From Eudorina sp. 2006-703-Eu-15 (Eukaryota > Chlorophyta > Chlorophyceae > Chlamydomonadales > Volvocaceae): a DNA stretch of 64,000 nucleotides. Positions 22,369-33,700 of this stretch are shown here, in pieces; position 1 is the first letter of the stretch, and every line of letters begins with the position of its first letter. The notes under the pieces are model-generated. The model ran no database searches. It saw only the letters and a program-made list of their open reading frames with translations, and had not been told where the DNA came from. The translations under genes were made by a program, and so were the position numbers. The DNA lies in the NCBI GenBank assembly GCA_003117195.1, contig BDSI01000034.1, positions 62,001-126,000 on the forward strand, written 5' to 3'.

Positions 22369-24099
22369 ATGGCCTGCGTTCCTGCACAGACCGTCAAGGA
22401 TGGCTCCGGTATGCTGCCGGCGGCGCCGACGCCCGCGACAGAACTCCAGAATCACACCGATATGACGATCAACGCCAAGATTATGATTCACTGCGCCAAC
22501 CGAAGTAGGCCCTGCAACCGTGTCGAGCTCGGGATCGACTCCTGTCGGGACCCGTCCCCAGCTGCCCCTGGTACTGCCCTGAGGTCTTTGGGTGCCTGGG
22601 ACACCTGGCCGGGCACTGCTGTTGCTCCGGCCGAAACTGCAGGCGGGCTCGTTGGCGGTTGCACTGACGACGCCTGCGGGTCGTACAACTCGGCCGGCGG
22701 GCTCGACACCGAGCCTTCCGTGTACGACATGGGTACTGCACCGATAGGTGGTGACTCTGACCCGCACCAAAGCTCGTGCTTCTCACGCCACGCGGGATGG
22801 GGGATGGCGCAGGACGTAGCGGCACCGTCCACTGCGGTGTCGGCGCTGATGTCACCGCGCGCTCCGCCGCTGCCGGTAGCGCCGCTGGGCCGCTCCGCTG
22901 CGCAGTGCGTTGCTGAGGATGAGGCGGCTGAGCCGAGTGGGCCGCTGTATGCGGCTTGTGGCGACCTGTTCTTTGTGGGGGGAGAGGTTGATGAGGAGGA
23001 AGAGGAGGGGATGGAGGAAGTCGATGGAGGTGAAGTCGATGAAGATGAGATTCACACGCTGCTGCGCCCTGGTGGCAGCCCGTGCCTTCCCCTGGAGGTG
23101 GATTACGTAATTGCGGGCGCAGCGGGAGCGGCCATGGCGCAGCGGCCACAGACGGTGCGCGGCGTGACCACTTCTGTCGGGCTTGATGGCGTAAATCGCT
23201 GTACGACGGGCAGCGGCGTCAGCGGCGCAGCCGCCGGCAATGGCACATCGATGGCGTCCTGCCGTCGCCGCTGCGCGCCGCCGCTGCCGCCGCCTTCCAC
23301 GGGCCGCCACCGGGCCTGCCAGTTTGGTTACACAGACTCGGCCCCGGCGCACGGCACCATCGCCGCCACCGCAGCTGCCGCAGCTGCCGTCGGCCACGCG
23401 AGGATGAACGAAGTGGCGCTAGCTTTCCTGAGGACACCTGGTGGAGGCGCTTGGCCGCAATGCCTGGGGGGCAACCTCAGCGCACCCCCGGCCGCGGTGA
23501 CGACAGCGGCTGCAGCCGCCGCCAAGCACGCCGACGCCTGCGCGCTGCCCTCGGCACCGGCGGCGGCGGCAGTTCTGGAGCTGCCCAGCGGCCGAGAGAG
23601 CACTGGCGGCTTTGAGGCGAAGCACCCAGGCCACGGCGAGCACGGCTCCGCCGTGCCAGCCTCAGCGGCGCCGCCGCCGCGGCCGTACATCGGCAGCCGC
23701 CGCAAATGGACCCCCGCGTCCGCCAGCCCAGTGTCGCGTTGGACCTCCGCCTTCGCCGCCTCTGCACTGACGTCAGCTTCAGAGCGCGGGTCGAATCTGC
23801 GGCGCAATGCGGCGGCTAGGTCGTCATCGATCTACTCCGGCGCCAGCGACGCAGCGCCCTCCGCCGCCGGATTCATCGAGACCCCCCTGGCAGACGGCCT
23901 GGCGGCACTGCTGCAAGAGCTTGGCAAGGCCCCCAGTGGTTATACCGGCGCCGGCGCGGACGCCGGCAGTGCGACAGCGCACGTGGATAGCGGCAAGTTG
24001 GGCGGCGGCAGCGGCGCCGCCGTCACCGTCTCGCCGACGAAGCCATCCGCAGCTCGCCGCTTCGCACGCGGCTTCTTCAGCTGCTTTTCCGGCCATTGA
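22369..24099 (+). CDS. Hypothetical disordered protein with acidic patch and C-terminal Cys
   Basis: 576 residues in one exon. The start ACCAAACATGG suits the algal start context, and a TATA box lies 63 bases upstream; the frame is open further up but without such support. Composition is Ala/Gly/Ser/Pro-rich and largely disordered. Visible landmarks: an acidic run (EVDEEEEEGMEEVDGGEVDE, about residues 205-224); a motif ACQFGYT near residue 320; and a C-terminal basic-hydrophobic stretch ARRFARGFFSCFSGH that could bind membrane, with a cysteine open to lipidation. No known domain. The gene at 38806 shares ACQxGYT and a basic-hydrophobic end with a cysteine, so the two may be distant paralogs. 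Function unknown. GC-rich codon use fits its neighbours. Confidence 0.6.
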   Translation: MACVPAQTVKDGSGMLPAAPTPATELQNHTDMTINAKIMIHCANRSRPCNRVELGIDSCRDPSPAAPGTALRSLGAWDTWPGTAVAPAETAGGLVGGCTDDACGSYNSAGGLDTEPSVYDMGTAPIGGDSDPHQSSCFSRHAGWGMAQDVAAPSTAVSALMSPRAPPLPVAPLGRSAAQCVAEDEAAEPSGPLYAACGDLFFVGGEVDEEEEEGMEEVDGGEVDEDEIHTLLRPGGSPCLPLEVDYVIAGAAGAAMAQRPQTVRGVTTSVGLDGVNRCTTGSGVSGAAAGNGTSMASCRRRCAPPLPPPSTGRHRACQFGYTDSAPAHGTIAATAAAAAAVGHARMNEVALAFLRTPGGGAWPQCLGGNLSAPPAAVTTAAAAAAKHADACALPSAPAAAAVLELPSGRESTGGFEAKHPGHGEHGSAVPASAAPPPRPYIGSRRKWTPASASPVSRWTSAFAASALTSASERGSNLRRNAAARSSSIYSGASDAAPSAAGFIETPLADGLAALLQELGKAPSGYTGAGADAGSATAHVDSGKLGGGSGAAVTVSPTKPSAARRFARGFFSCFSGH

Positions 24100-27000
24100 A
24101 ACGGCGGTCTTCTGGCGGAGTTTGGGACCGGACATTGGTTCCTGCGGCACCGGAGACGAGTAGGTTGTGGCCATCGATCGTTATTGACCTGAACCAATAT
24201 CGGTCGAGACATGCGTATTGGTTGGGCAACCGACATGCCGGCTGTGTCAATGGCGATGCGGCGGACGGAGGCGTGCGTGCGGCGCGGCAGCGGCAGCTAC
24301 ATGAGCTTAATTCGTCTGATGCGAGCTGGGAGATCTAGCGCGCTTTGCGGCGCGAGGGAGCTGTGTATACGGTGTACGGTGTACGAGCGCAGGTGCATCT
24401 GGTGAGGGGCAATCATTGAAGCGGTCATCTGGCAGGAAAACACACGAGCCATGCAGTGGGACTGATGGGGGCTTAAGGGGCCTTAGGTGTAGACTTATGT
24501 CAGGACCGGACAGAGCTGCTGTTGCAGGAAGGGTAACTGTGTCCGCTGGAACACGGAGCGAGCACTGCACGACCGACCTCACCAATAATAATGTGGTCAG
24601 ACGGATACCTCACCTGCAGTGCCGTACCGCATTGTGGCTGTCGTACAACCTTCCCAACTTCTCTTAGTGCCGTATGTAGGTGTGCAGGAAGTACAAAAAT
24701 GCATGGGTCGGAACGTGGGGTGAGCAGAACCTCCATCTAGGGGGAAGGCTGAGGGTACGGCACCCTTTCGCGGTACGTCGGTACGTACGGCATGTCAGAC
24801 CGACGTGCCGTCCGCAACCGATCTATCTTAAATGACACATGCGAGTTGAGGGGGTTACCAATGCGCCAACGGGGGGGCATTATGTAAACGATTTTGGGCG
24901 TATAGAGAGGGATATAGGAGGGCGGCGGGTGTGATGTGGAGGAAGGAGGCGGCGGTGGATAGACGGGGATGCGGATAAGGGAGATAGGAGAATGGAGGAG
25001 GAGGAAGAGGAGGGGGATGTTATATGGCCTTGAAGAATGGTGCGAGCGATTTTGGCAGGGGAGGGGATACAACTGGGGAGGTTAGCGGGAATTAATACCC
25101 TGCTCCCCTGCAACAGGCAGGGACCAGGGAGATGTGGGCGACTGAAGTGCGGCTGGATTCGCTGCCCTGCCCAATGACCGCGGCTGGCACTTGTTTGTGT
25201 GTATGTGTCTGCTGTTTGTGTGTGTGTGGCTGTGGCTGTGGCTGTGTGTGTTACATGTCTGATTTGGCCTGAAGCTGGCCTGGTGTGTGGGCCAAGACCG
25301 AAAGCTTTGTGTGTTTTATCTAGCGAGGAAACACACCTTGTGTAAGTTACGTGTGTGGCGTGCATTGAGGGCTTTGGAGGGCTTTTGGGTCAAGTAGTAA
25401 GAAACAAACCGCACTGTCATGAGGACTGCTGAACGTCTGGGGGCCTGATTACCTGCTCGGCCTTGCGGTTCTTATTTGGTGGACTGTCCTTTTGCTCTCT
25501 CTGGATTCGTTGTGGTGAACGGCTGCGGCAGCCCTTCTCATCCCCGGATAAGAATCCGCTTTGTGATGCCCTCGTCACTTTTGTTGCTGCTCTCGCCGTC
25601 GTTGCTGTTCTTGCTGTTGTCATGGCTGTGGTGCTGGTACCTGGTAGTGCTGCTGCTACTGGTTGCTGCCCTTTGGTGCTCGATGCTGCTGATGTTGGTA
25701 GAATGGGTCGGCTGCGGAGACGTGAGCCAGAGAGAAACGGAGAGGTCGTGTCCGTTGCGGTGTGGGTGAATGGACATGGACGACGTGCTGGGGCTTGCAT
25801 ATTGCGGCGCCCTTTGCTCCCTTAACTGCAGTTGGAGCGCGCAGGCGCCCGTCACCGCTCCTCTGATGTTTTACTTCGAGACGATGGGTCGAACCCTGCC
25901 AGGCCCGGGGTCGTGCCTTGCTTGTCACTTGTCGTACCAGTCGTACCACGCAGTTGCGTTTGAGAAAACCTCGGTTCGGACCCTCGGTTTTACGCCCGGC
26001 GCGTGGACGTGACGGTGTATGGCATCGCGTTGTCGTACCCGGCGTGCTGGCCCATGTGTTCCGCGAGACCCCCGCCCGTGTGTGCTGCGGGCCTGTGCGT
26101 GTGCCTCCGACGTCCGTCCCTACCTCCCAGCACGTGTTTAGTCAAGACTTTCAATCAATCGGGACGAGAGTGCTCCCCCTAAATCATATCTGCCTTACAT
26201 TGCCTCCCTTACGACGGCAACAGTGGGACCCACTTTGTGTGATTCTTAATCAGGCCATCCTAAGGTTCCCATAACACACGCGCGATTGGACACGGCACGG
26301 TCACCATTGCACCTGCCGCGTGCGATCCTCGTAGTTGTCGCAACTTGTGACCCATGGGTCAGCAGTTGGTCATTGTTGGGCCCATCTGTCGGTGCCTGGA
26401 TGACGTTGGACGATGCTGCCATAGGGGCGGTCGCTCGGTGGCGGGCGGAGCGATGGTGCTGGCAGGTCTGTCGCGTGCGCTGCTGCCGGAGGCTTGCAGC
26501 GCCCCCGGTGGTGCGGACGCTGCACTCGCGCGCACCGAAGGGACCGCTGGGCTGCCGCGCAGCCTCTGCGACCTGACCTTGCGTCCTGACCTCCTCCGAT
26601 CCGAGGGCCAGACCTTGAATCCCCGTTAGATGCTGTTGCTGGCGGGTTCGTCGTATCGTCGGTTGGAATTTCGTTGGTTGGTTGGTTGGTTGGTTGGCGG
26701 CTAATGGTTGGTGGCCAAGGTTCTTTTGGCCGTCGTCGAGTGGAGCACGTGGCGTTGTCCCTCGAGGGCGTTGCGTCCAGGTTTAAATGTCCCCCGTGCG
26801 TGAATTGTTTCGTTATTGTTGTTGTTACAGTGGACCCCGTGGGTCATCGGTGACAGCCGTAGCCTCCCATTGTTTTGTTGTACGGCTTGCTTGTTCGGGC
26901 ACCACGCGGCGGCACATTTGTGCGGCGAGGCCGCTGTTAAGAGGCGTTGTGCCGTGTTGTGCCGTGCTGACGCTGGCGCTTAAGCACCGAGGACGGCACT

Positions 27001-29319
27001 TCAGGAAATACGGCAATTGATGCACTTTTGTGTACCTGTATTCCCTGAACGGCAGCAGATACCCGTGCTTGATGGCGCTGGACCGCTGCAGCGGCCAGTG
27101 CTGTGCGCACCCGTCCTCCAGAGTGCAACACGATAATGTTTGGAGCTGGATCAACATGATGCCATGCATGGAGCACCAGAGCCCTGAGGCAGGCAGAAGA
27201 GACTAACGACTCACCCAGGCTCACGCAGAGGCTGAATTCTTTCGGTGGGCGAGACGTTGCTGGTCAGGCGGCAGTTCTCCGTGTTGGGGCCATACGGGCT
27301 GGAGGTGTGAGTGGCCAGATAGAATTGTGTGCGACCCTGTTGATGGTCAGGCGCGCCCCAATGCCAGGGCTTTGCAGAACAAATAACATTCGGATTTGAG
27401 CAGCTCGCAGCGTGAGGAGGCCGATATGGCGGTGTTGAATGAATGCGTACTACAACGGACTCACAAGCGATCGTCTGTGAGTGTCCCGATGCAGTGTGTG
27501 CGCAGGGGTGTGTGTGTGTGTGTGTATGTGTGTGTATGCTGTTCACCGGCGATCCGCCTGGGCATTGCAGGCCGCGTGTTGGTGTTGGTGTGGTTGGTGT
27601 TGGCGATGACGGGCGTCTCGGTGTTGTGATGCCGCTGCCGCCTTGTGGGGGCAACTCTAGGGGTTTCGGTACGTGCCGTTGTTTCCCGGCCGCGTGCCGG
27701 GGAGACCCCTGGGCGGAGGGTTCCTGCGGACGTGGGGGATGGCTGCGACTGCGGGTCACAGACAGGCATACACGCAGAGGACAGGTCGTGGGGTGTTGGG
27801 CCAGGGTAGTGTGATGATGGGTGCCGTTAGGCGGCCGGGTGGGCGGTTCACCGCAAACCATTGACGACCAGGCCTGCCGCTTACAACGCCGTGCGGTGCC
27901 GCGGTGGCAGGTGAGGTGGTTGCCCGACTGCGCGGCACTGCGCTCGTCAGACCGTCATTTCACGCTTTTGGAGGCCGTTGCGGGTCACCTCCTGGCTGTA
28001 CTTCTTTCCTGTCCATGCCCTTTCATTTTTGGCAGTTCGTGGCGCTATGTGTGCTGTTGCAACGTAACAGTTGCAACCATTTGTCTGCGCTGGATTCTGC
28101 TAGACCCCCGAACTTATCCCCATCCCCCGTTGTTTGTACCGTTGCAAGTGGTGGACCGCTTTCTGCTGCCCGCAGCAAGCAACTGTTATGGAAACCCTTC
28201 CAGAACTAGGCAGCAGCTGTGAGACGGTAATAAGTCACGGGGGGCGTGGCTGCCGCGCCCCCTCCAGCCCCCTCCGCGCTGGTGCACACATGGTTGATTG
28301 GTAGTTTCAGTATTTGCTCCGCGTCGTGGTGTGACGGACCTGGGCAAATAATTCTCTGTAAAACACGCAAATAAAACTGCGCGGACTTCCGTAACAACTA
28401 GAATGCAGAGGTGCGCGTCGCCACCAGAGCTGCAGACGGATGCAGGCATCTACCTAGCAATCAATTTCTCTCCTTTCTGGCGTGGTTAACGGAAATTGAA
28501 TATCAAGCGCAAGAGAGTGCCTGACGTCGCCACTGTTCTGAGCTTCTGACTCCAGACTCGATTAGTAAAACGGGCGCGAGTGCTGTATACAACCGCACCG
28601 CGGGAACACCTGCTTTATTTACATCGCCAGACACCGGGAATGATGATCTGCGGTGAATGGATGGGACGCTTTGCAGAGGTTGCCTCGCGTCGGTTGTTGT
28701 AAGGCAAGCCTGGGCAAGCTATGTCACAGGTACATGCATGAAATTAATACCACGAAAACGCGGAAATGCAACGAACCTCAGAGCGGAAATAAACTCGCTT
28801 AAAGGCACCAACCTTTGGCTCGGCATAACTTACAGTAAGAAATAAGGAAACCGATATCGAGGTGCTTCGCTCCAAGGTGGCCTCAGGTGGCCCCGTCGCA
28901 GTCGGTTTCTATGAAGCCGTTGAACACACAGCATACATGCAGGGTTGGATGGTCGGTTGCGGCCGCCTCGAGCCCTCGAGCCGCTCGACTCACGGGTTGA
29001 CGTCACATCAACCATGTAACACACACATACACACGGGTCGGGCGGGTTTTTTCGCACAACATGACATAAATCACTGTGAGCCGCACAAGTCCTGCGTTGA
29101 TCGTAAGAACTGCTTGAAACCCGGCTTAGTTCCCGAGGTCACAGCAGTAACCTTTACAACGTGGTTATATCATCCCTGTTTATCCACAATTCCACACACC
29201 CAAACATACACATCGCGGACAGCCGGGGGCGCGCGTCGCCTCTTTTTGCTCCTCACAGAGCTTCGGAGCCGCGCGGCAGCGCGTCTGGACCCTCCCCGAG
29301 GCCTTACTTTTTCAATTTA
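24100..29319. other. Gene-poor stretch upstream of the KH-domain gene
   Basis: 5.2 kb with no supported gene. It includes a TGTAA at 24883 (possible 3' end of the preceding gene), GT-rich tracts near 25195-25260 and 27508-27538, a GGTT tract at about 26675-26698, and a minus-strand retroposon 3' end at 26819-26870. Frames such as 25463-25825 and 27211-27861 are composition artefacts. Confidence 0.5.
26819..26870 (-). mobile_element. Retroposon 3' end, copy 2 (minus)
   Basis: Read on the minus strand: GGCTGTCACCGATGACCCAC, GGGGTCCACTGTAAC, then an AACA-type tail. The same string occurs at 30295 and 44528. Confidence 0.75.
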
Positions 29320-30737
29320 ATGCCCGGGGCCTCTAGCCAGGGCAGCGGCAGACCGATGTCGAGCTACCAGGCGGAGGTGCCCCTGGAAGGTCTGATGTCC
29401 GTGGGCGCTGTGATCGGAAAGCAGGCACGGAACGTCAAATGGCTCAGCCAGCAGGCCGGCGGCCCCTGGCTGGAGGTGTCGGAGGGCAAAGTGGTCATCT
29501 GCGGCCGCAGCCAGAAGATGGTGCAGAAGGCCGAGAAGCTGCTGCGGGCGCAGTTGGATGCTACCAAGCGGCTCGGTAGGGTGGGGTGGGGTGGGGTGGG
29601 GTGGGGTGAATATCAGGTTGCAGTGCAGTGGACCCCACGGCCACAGCCCCGCCGAGCCCCAACTCGCATGCTGCCACGGGTATGATGGCAGCGGGGCGCT
29701 CGAATGAATGGCTGAATGAGGCGAACGGACAGCAGGTGCTGTGGGGCCTGGAATCTACATAAGGCCCCCCAAGGTCCGTTGCTGAGCTCCCAATCTGTTA
29801 CGCACCATTCGCCGCCGGCTGCACATCACGTCGCCCACAAACGTTGGGCAGGTTTGCTGCATCTGGCCCTCGGCGCTCTAAATGCTCGGGTGTGCCCTCG
29901 TGCGCAGCTGCGCACCCTCGGTGCCCGTCCTTGCTGCGCGCGGGTCATCACATGCTGCGACGGGTGTGATGGCAGCGGGGAGCTCGAATAAATGCCCTCG
30001 TGCGCAACCCCGGCGCCCTTCCTTGCGGCGCGCGGGTCACTGAACTGCCGCCTCCGCGCGCCCCACCCGTCGCGCGCCTGACACCGTCCGTGTTGTAGGC
30101 AGCCCCGCCTACCCGCACCCGCGGAAAGTCGACATGGTGCTGTTGGAAGAGCCGTTCGGCAGTGACCCACGGGTCTGCTTCCGCCACGTCGACGGTGCGT
30201 GTGTGTGGGCAGGCGGGCGGGCGGGCGGGCGGGCAGGGCGGTCCGCTTGGCTGTCGGGACACCCCGGGGCGACGGCGATGTGACATTGTGCCCTGGCTGT
30301 CACCGATGACCCGCGGGGTCCACTGTAACATCATCAACAACAACTGTGCACTGTCATGCGGCCCCCGGGGGTGCGGGTGGTCCCAATCCAACAGAGAACA
30401 GCAGACCACTGAAGATGACCGATAACCCCTTAGGTGGAGACATGGAGTTTCAGGAACTGCGATCACCAGATTGCGGCAAGGTCCACTCCTTGCGGGGTAC
30501 GTTTGTCTTGGCTGCTGGTGTGACTTCGCAGGCGACGGTTCTGCTGTCTTTGCGACGGGACGCCGGGAGGCGGTTTATCGGCTGTGTCCGTCCGGGACCG
30601 GCGACTGCAGCGAGAAAGGCGGTCAGCTCGACCAGGGGGAGCTGTCAACGGCCGTTCCGCCGCAGCCAAGTGGCGGGCAGGCGACGCTATGAGGGTGCGG
30701 GTGCGGGGTGCGGGGTGCGGGTGCGGGGTGCGGGGTG

Positions 30738-30774
<37 letters not shown>

Positions 30775-33700
30775 CGGGGTGCGGGGTGCGGGGTGCGGGT
30801 GCGGGGTGCGGGGTGCGGGGTGCGGGTGCGGGGTGCGGGGTGCGGGGTGCGGGTGCGGGGGCGGGGTGCGGGGTGCGGGGTGCGGGTGCGGGGTGCGGGG
30901 TGCGGGGTGCGGGGTGCGGGGTGCGGGGTGCGGGGTGCGGGGTGCGGGGTGCGGGTGCGGGGTGCGGGTGCGGGGTGCGGGGTGCGGGTGCGGGGTGCGG
31001 GGTGCGGGTGCGGGGGGGGGGGGGGGGGGGGGGTGCGGGGTGCGGGTGCGGGGTGCGGGGTGCGGGGTGCGGGGTGCGGGGTGCGGGTGCGGGTGCGGGG
31101 TGCGGGGTGCGGGGTGCGGGGGGGGTGCGGGTGCGGGGTGCGGGGTGCGGGGTGCGGGTGCGGGGTGCGGGGTGCGGGGTGCGGGGTGCGGGGTGCGGGT
31201 GCGGGGTGCGGGGTGCGGGTGCGGGGTGCGGGGTGCGGGTGCGGGGTGCGGGGTGCGGGTGCGGGTGCGGGGTGCGGGGTGCGGGTGCGGGGTGCGGGTG
31301 CGGGGTGCGGGGTGCGGGGTGCGGGTGCGGGGTGCGGGGTGCGGGGTGCGGGTGCGGGGTGCGGGGTGCGGGGTGCGGGTGCGGGGTGCGGGGTGCGGGG
31401 TGCGGGTGCGGGGTGCGGGGTGCGGGTGCGGGGTGCGGGGTGCGGGTGCGGGGTGCGGGGTGCGGGGTGCGGGTGCGGGGTGCGGGTGCGGGGTGCGGGG
31501 TGCGGGGTGCGGGGTGCGGGTGCGGGGTGCGGGGTGCGGGTGCGGGGTGCGGGGTGCGGGTGCGGGATGCGGCTGTAGCACTTCCAAGCACTACAGCCCG
31601 TATCCCCCAACCCTACGCGTTACGTTCATACGTCCAGTCACCAAGGCAACACATGTACACGTGCCGTACAGAGCTCCGGGACCATGGAATCGTGCCATCA
31701 AGCATCCGTGCGTCTTCACTCCTGCGAGGCGCTAGCGGGCGGCCAGGTGGCCCGGGCGCTGGCTGATGCGGCGCGCACTGCCGCCGCGGCCGCCCAGCCA
31801 GGCGTCGGCCTCAAGATCCGGTTCCATCTCGGTGGGTGGGTGGGTGGGTGGTCGGGTGGGTGGGTGGGTGGGTGGGTGGGTGGGTGGGTGGGTGGGTGGG
31901 TGGGTGGGTGGGTGGGTGGGTGGGTGGGTGGGTGGGTGGGTGGGTGGGTGGGTGGTGGGTGGGTGGGTGGGTGGGTGGGTGGGGGGGGGGGCGGGCGGCG
32001 GCGGGCGGGCGGCGGGCGGGCGGCGGCGGGCGGGCGGGCGGGCGGGCGGCGGGTGGGTGGTGGGTGGGTGGGTGGGTGGGTGGGTGGGTGGGTGGGTGGG
32101 TGGGGTCGGGTGTGTAAGTACAGGTCCGCGCTTTCAAAATTACTTGCTGATCAACGGCGATTGACTGGCCGTGGCACAAAGGCGGCAGTCACGCATGTTG
32201 CGACAGGGGCCCGCACATGGAGCCTCGTGGTAAAGATTTGAGTTTGGTGCTGGCTCAGCTTTCATGCGCCACACAAGGTTTGATACATGCGAGCTTGAAA
32301 AGATTACGAGCATACGAGTGAGTAACACGTGGGTTTCCAGGATCCACGACAGGTCCGCGGCGGCCTCACTGGTCACTGCGCTTCCCCTCGTCCGCTCGTC
32401 AAGGGTTGCCGCTCCCCCCAGACCCCTGTACCTGAGCTTGTAGCCCCCAGCCCCGCCAGCTCTCTGACGGCTTGCTTGAGGTATACACGCACGGATAGCC
32501 TCTTACCATACTACACTGTGATTGCTCGGTGAGAAGTATGCCATAACCGCAGCCCACATTGTTGGGGTCCGCTGTAACATTCATTCATTCATTGCTTCGT
32601 TGTCGTGCTCAGTGCTCCGATTCCGCACCGCACGCATACCGCCCTTGACGCTCGCTTGCCCACCGCGCGCGCACACAGGCAAGCAGTACTTTTACAAGCT
32701 GGGCAGCCTGGAGGCGCGGCGTGCCCTGCGGCTGGAGGACCTGCGGGTCGGATGCCTCGTGTGGTTGCCATTGCGGTTGATTAGGTGGTTGATTCGTTGT
32801 GCTTCGTTAAGGGGTTTGTTCGTTCTTTCGTTGTGCTTGCAGTGATTACGGTACGAGAACACCGGTTGCTTTTGGTCGTGGTGGGCTCCGCATGCACATG
32901 CCACCTGAATGCGCCTGCAACTGCCTGGGTCCTCCTCGTCCTTCCCATTCTTCCACGGCCCAGCCCATCCTTCCACGGTGGCGGTCATTGCCTCTTTTGA
33001 CACCGAGCCGTGGCGCATGTGTCTGTCGTGCAGGCCTTCAACGCCGATGCCTACCGGTTGCAGACCGTGTACGGCAGCTTCGTCCCCGCCGCCGCCGTCC
33101 CACGGGTCACTTCGTGGCTGACCGGTTCGTTGGGCTTCAGCCTGGTTGACACCAAGACCACCGCCACCCTCCACGTCGTGGATGACGCCCTCAACGTGAC
33201 CTACGTGATTGCGCTGACGATCAAGGCGACCCACGGGTCAGTGGGTCGGCGGGTCGGTGGGTACGGCGGGTACGGCCGGCGCGAGGGAGATGTACGGATG
33301 GCCCACGTTGCTGTCCTCAGCCGGTCGTGCCGACCGTACTTGATGCCTCCTGACCTCCGTCCCTGACCGCACCTTCCAACCCGACATGCGGCCTGAAACA
33401 GCGGGCACCTCGGCTCCGCCCCTGGGTCGCCTCTGCAGGCCGGCCGATGGGGGTTCCGACACGGTGGCGGGGTCCGACTCGGTGGTGGCGCTGCGCCGGG
33501 TCAAGTCGCTCCCCTCCAGGTGCCACGCACTCACGCTCCTGGGGGGGTGTGCTCCCGACCAGTGGGACCTCAGGGCCAAGCTGTCGGCCCAACGCCGGGA
33601 GCTGCGGGTACGGCGATTACGGTACCGTGTATGTGAGTTCGTAGGCGGGCAGAGCAGGAGTGCTTGGAAGGCGGGGGGCATAGCCGTGCAGTGCCCAACC

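Noticed and set aside
27211..27861. 216-codon minus-strand frame
   Set aside because: Thr/His/Pro-rich from GT-repeat complement; no domain or gene signals.
30434..30531. Alternative exon 3 start (reading GDMEFQELRSPDCGK) in the KH-domain gene
   Set aside because: It is in phase, but splicing to 30532 gives a more convincing sequence (DGDGSAVFATGRREAVYRL) directly after exon 2. Could still be an alternative exon.
30346..31766. Overlapping 350-410-codon Gly/Cys/Arg- and Pro/His-rich frames
   Set aside because: Translation of the GGGGTGC array in the KH-gene intron; all frames are open because the repeat lacks stop codons.
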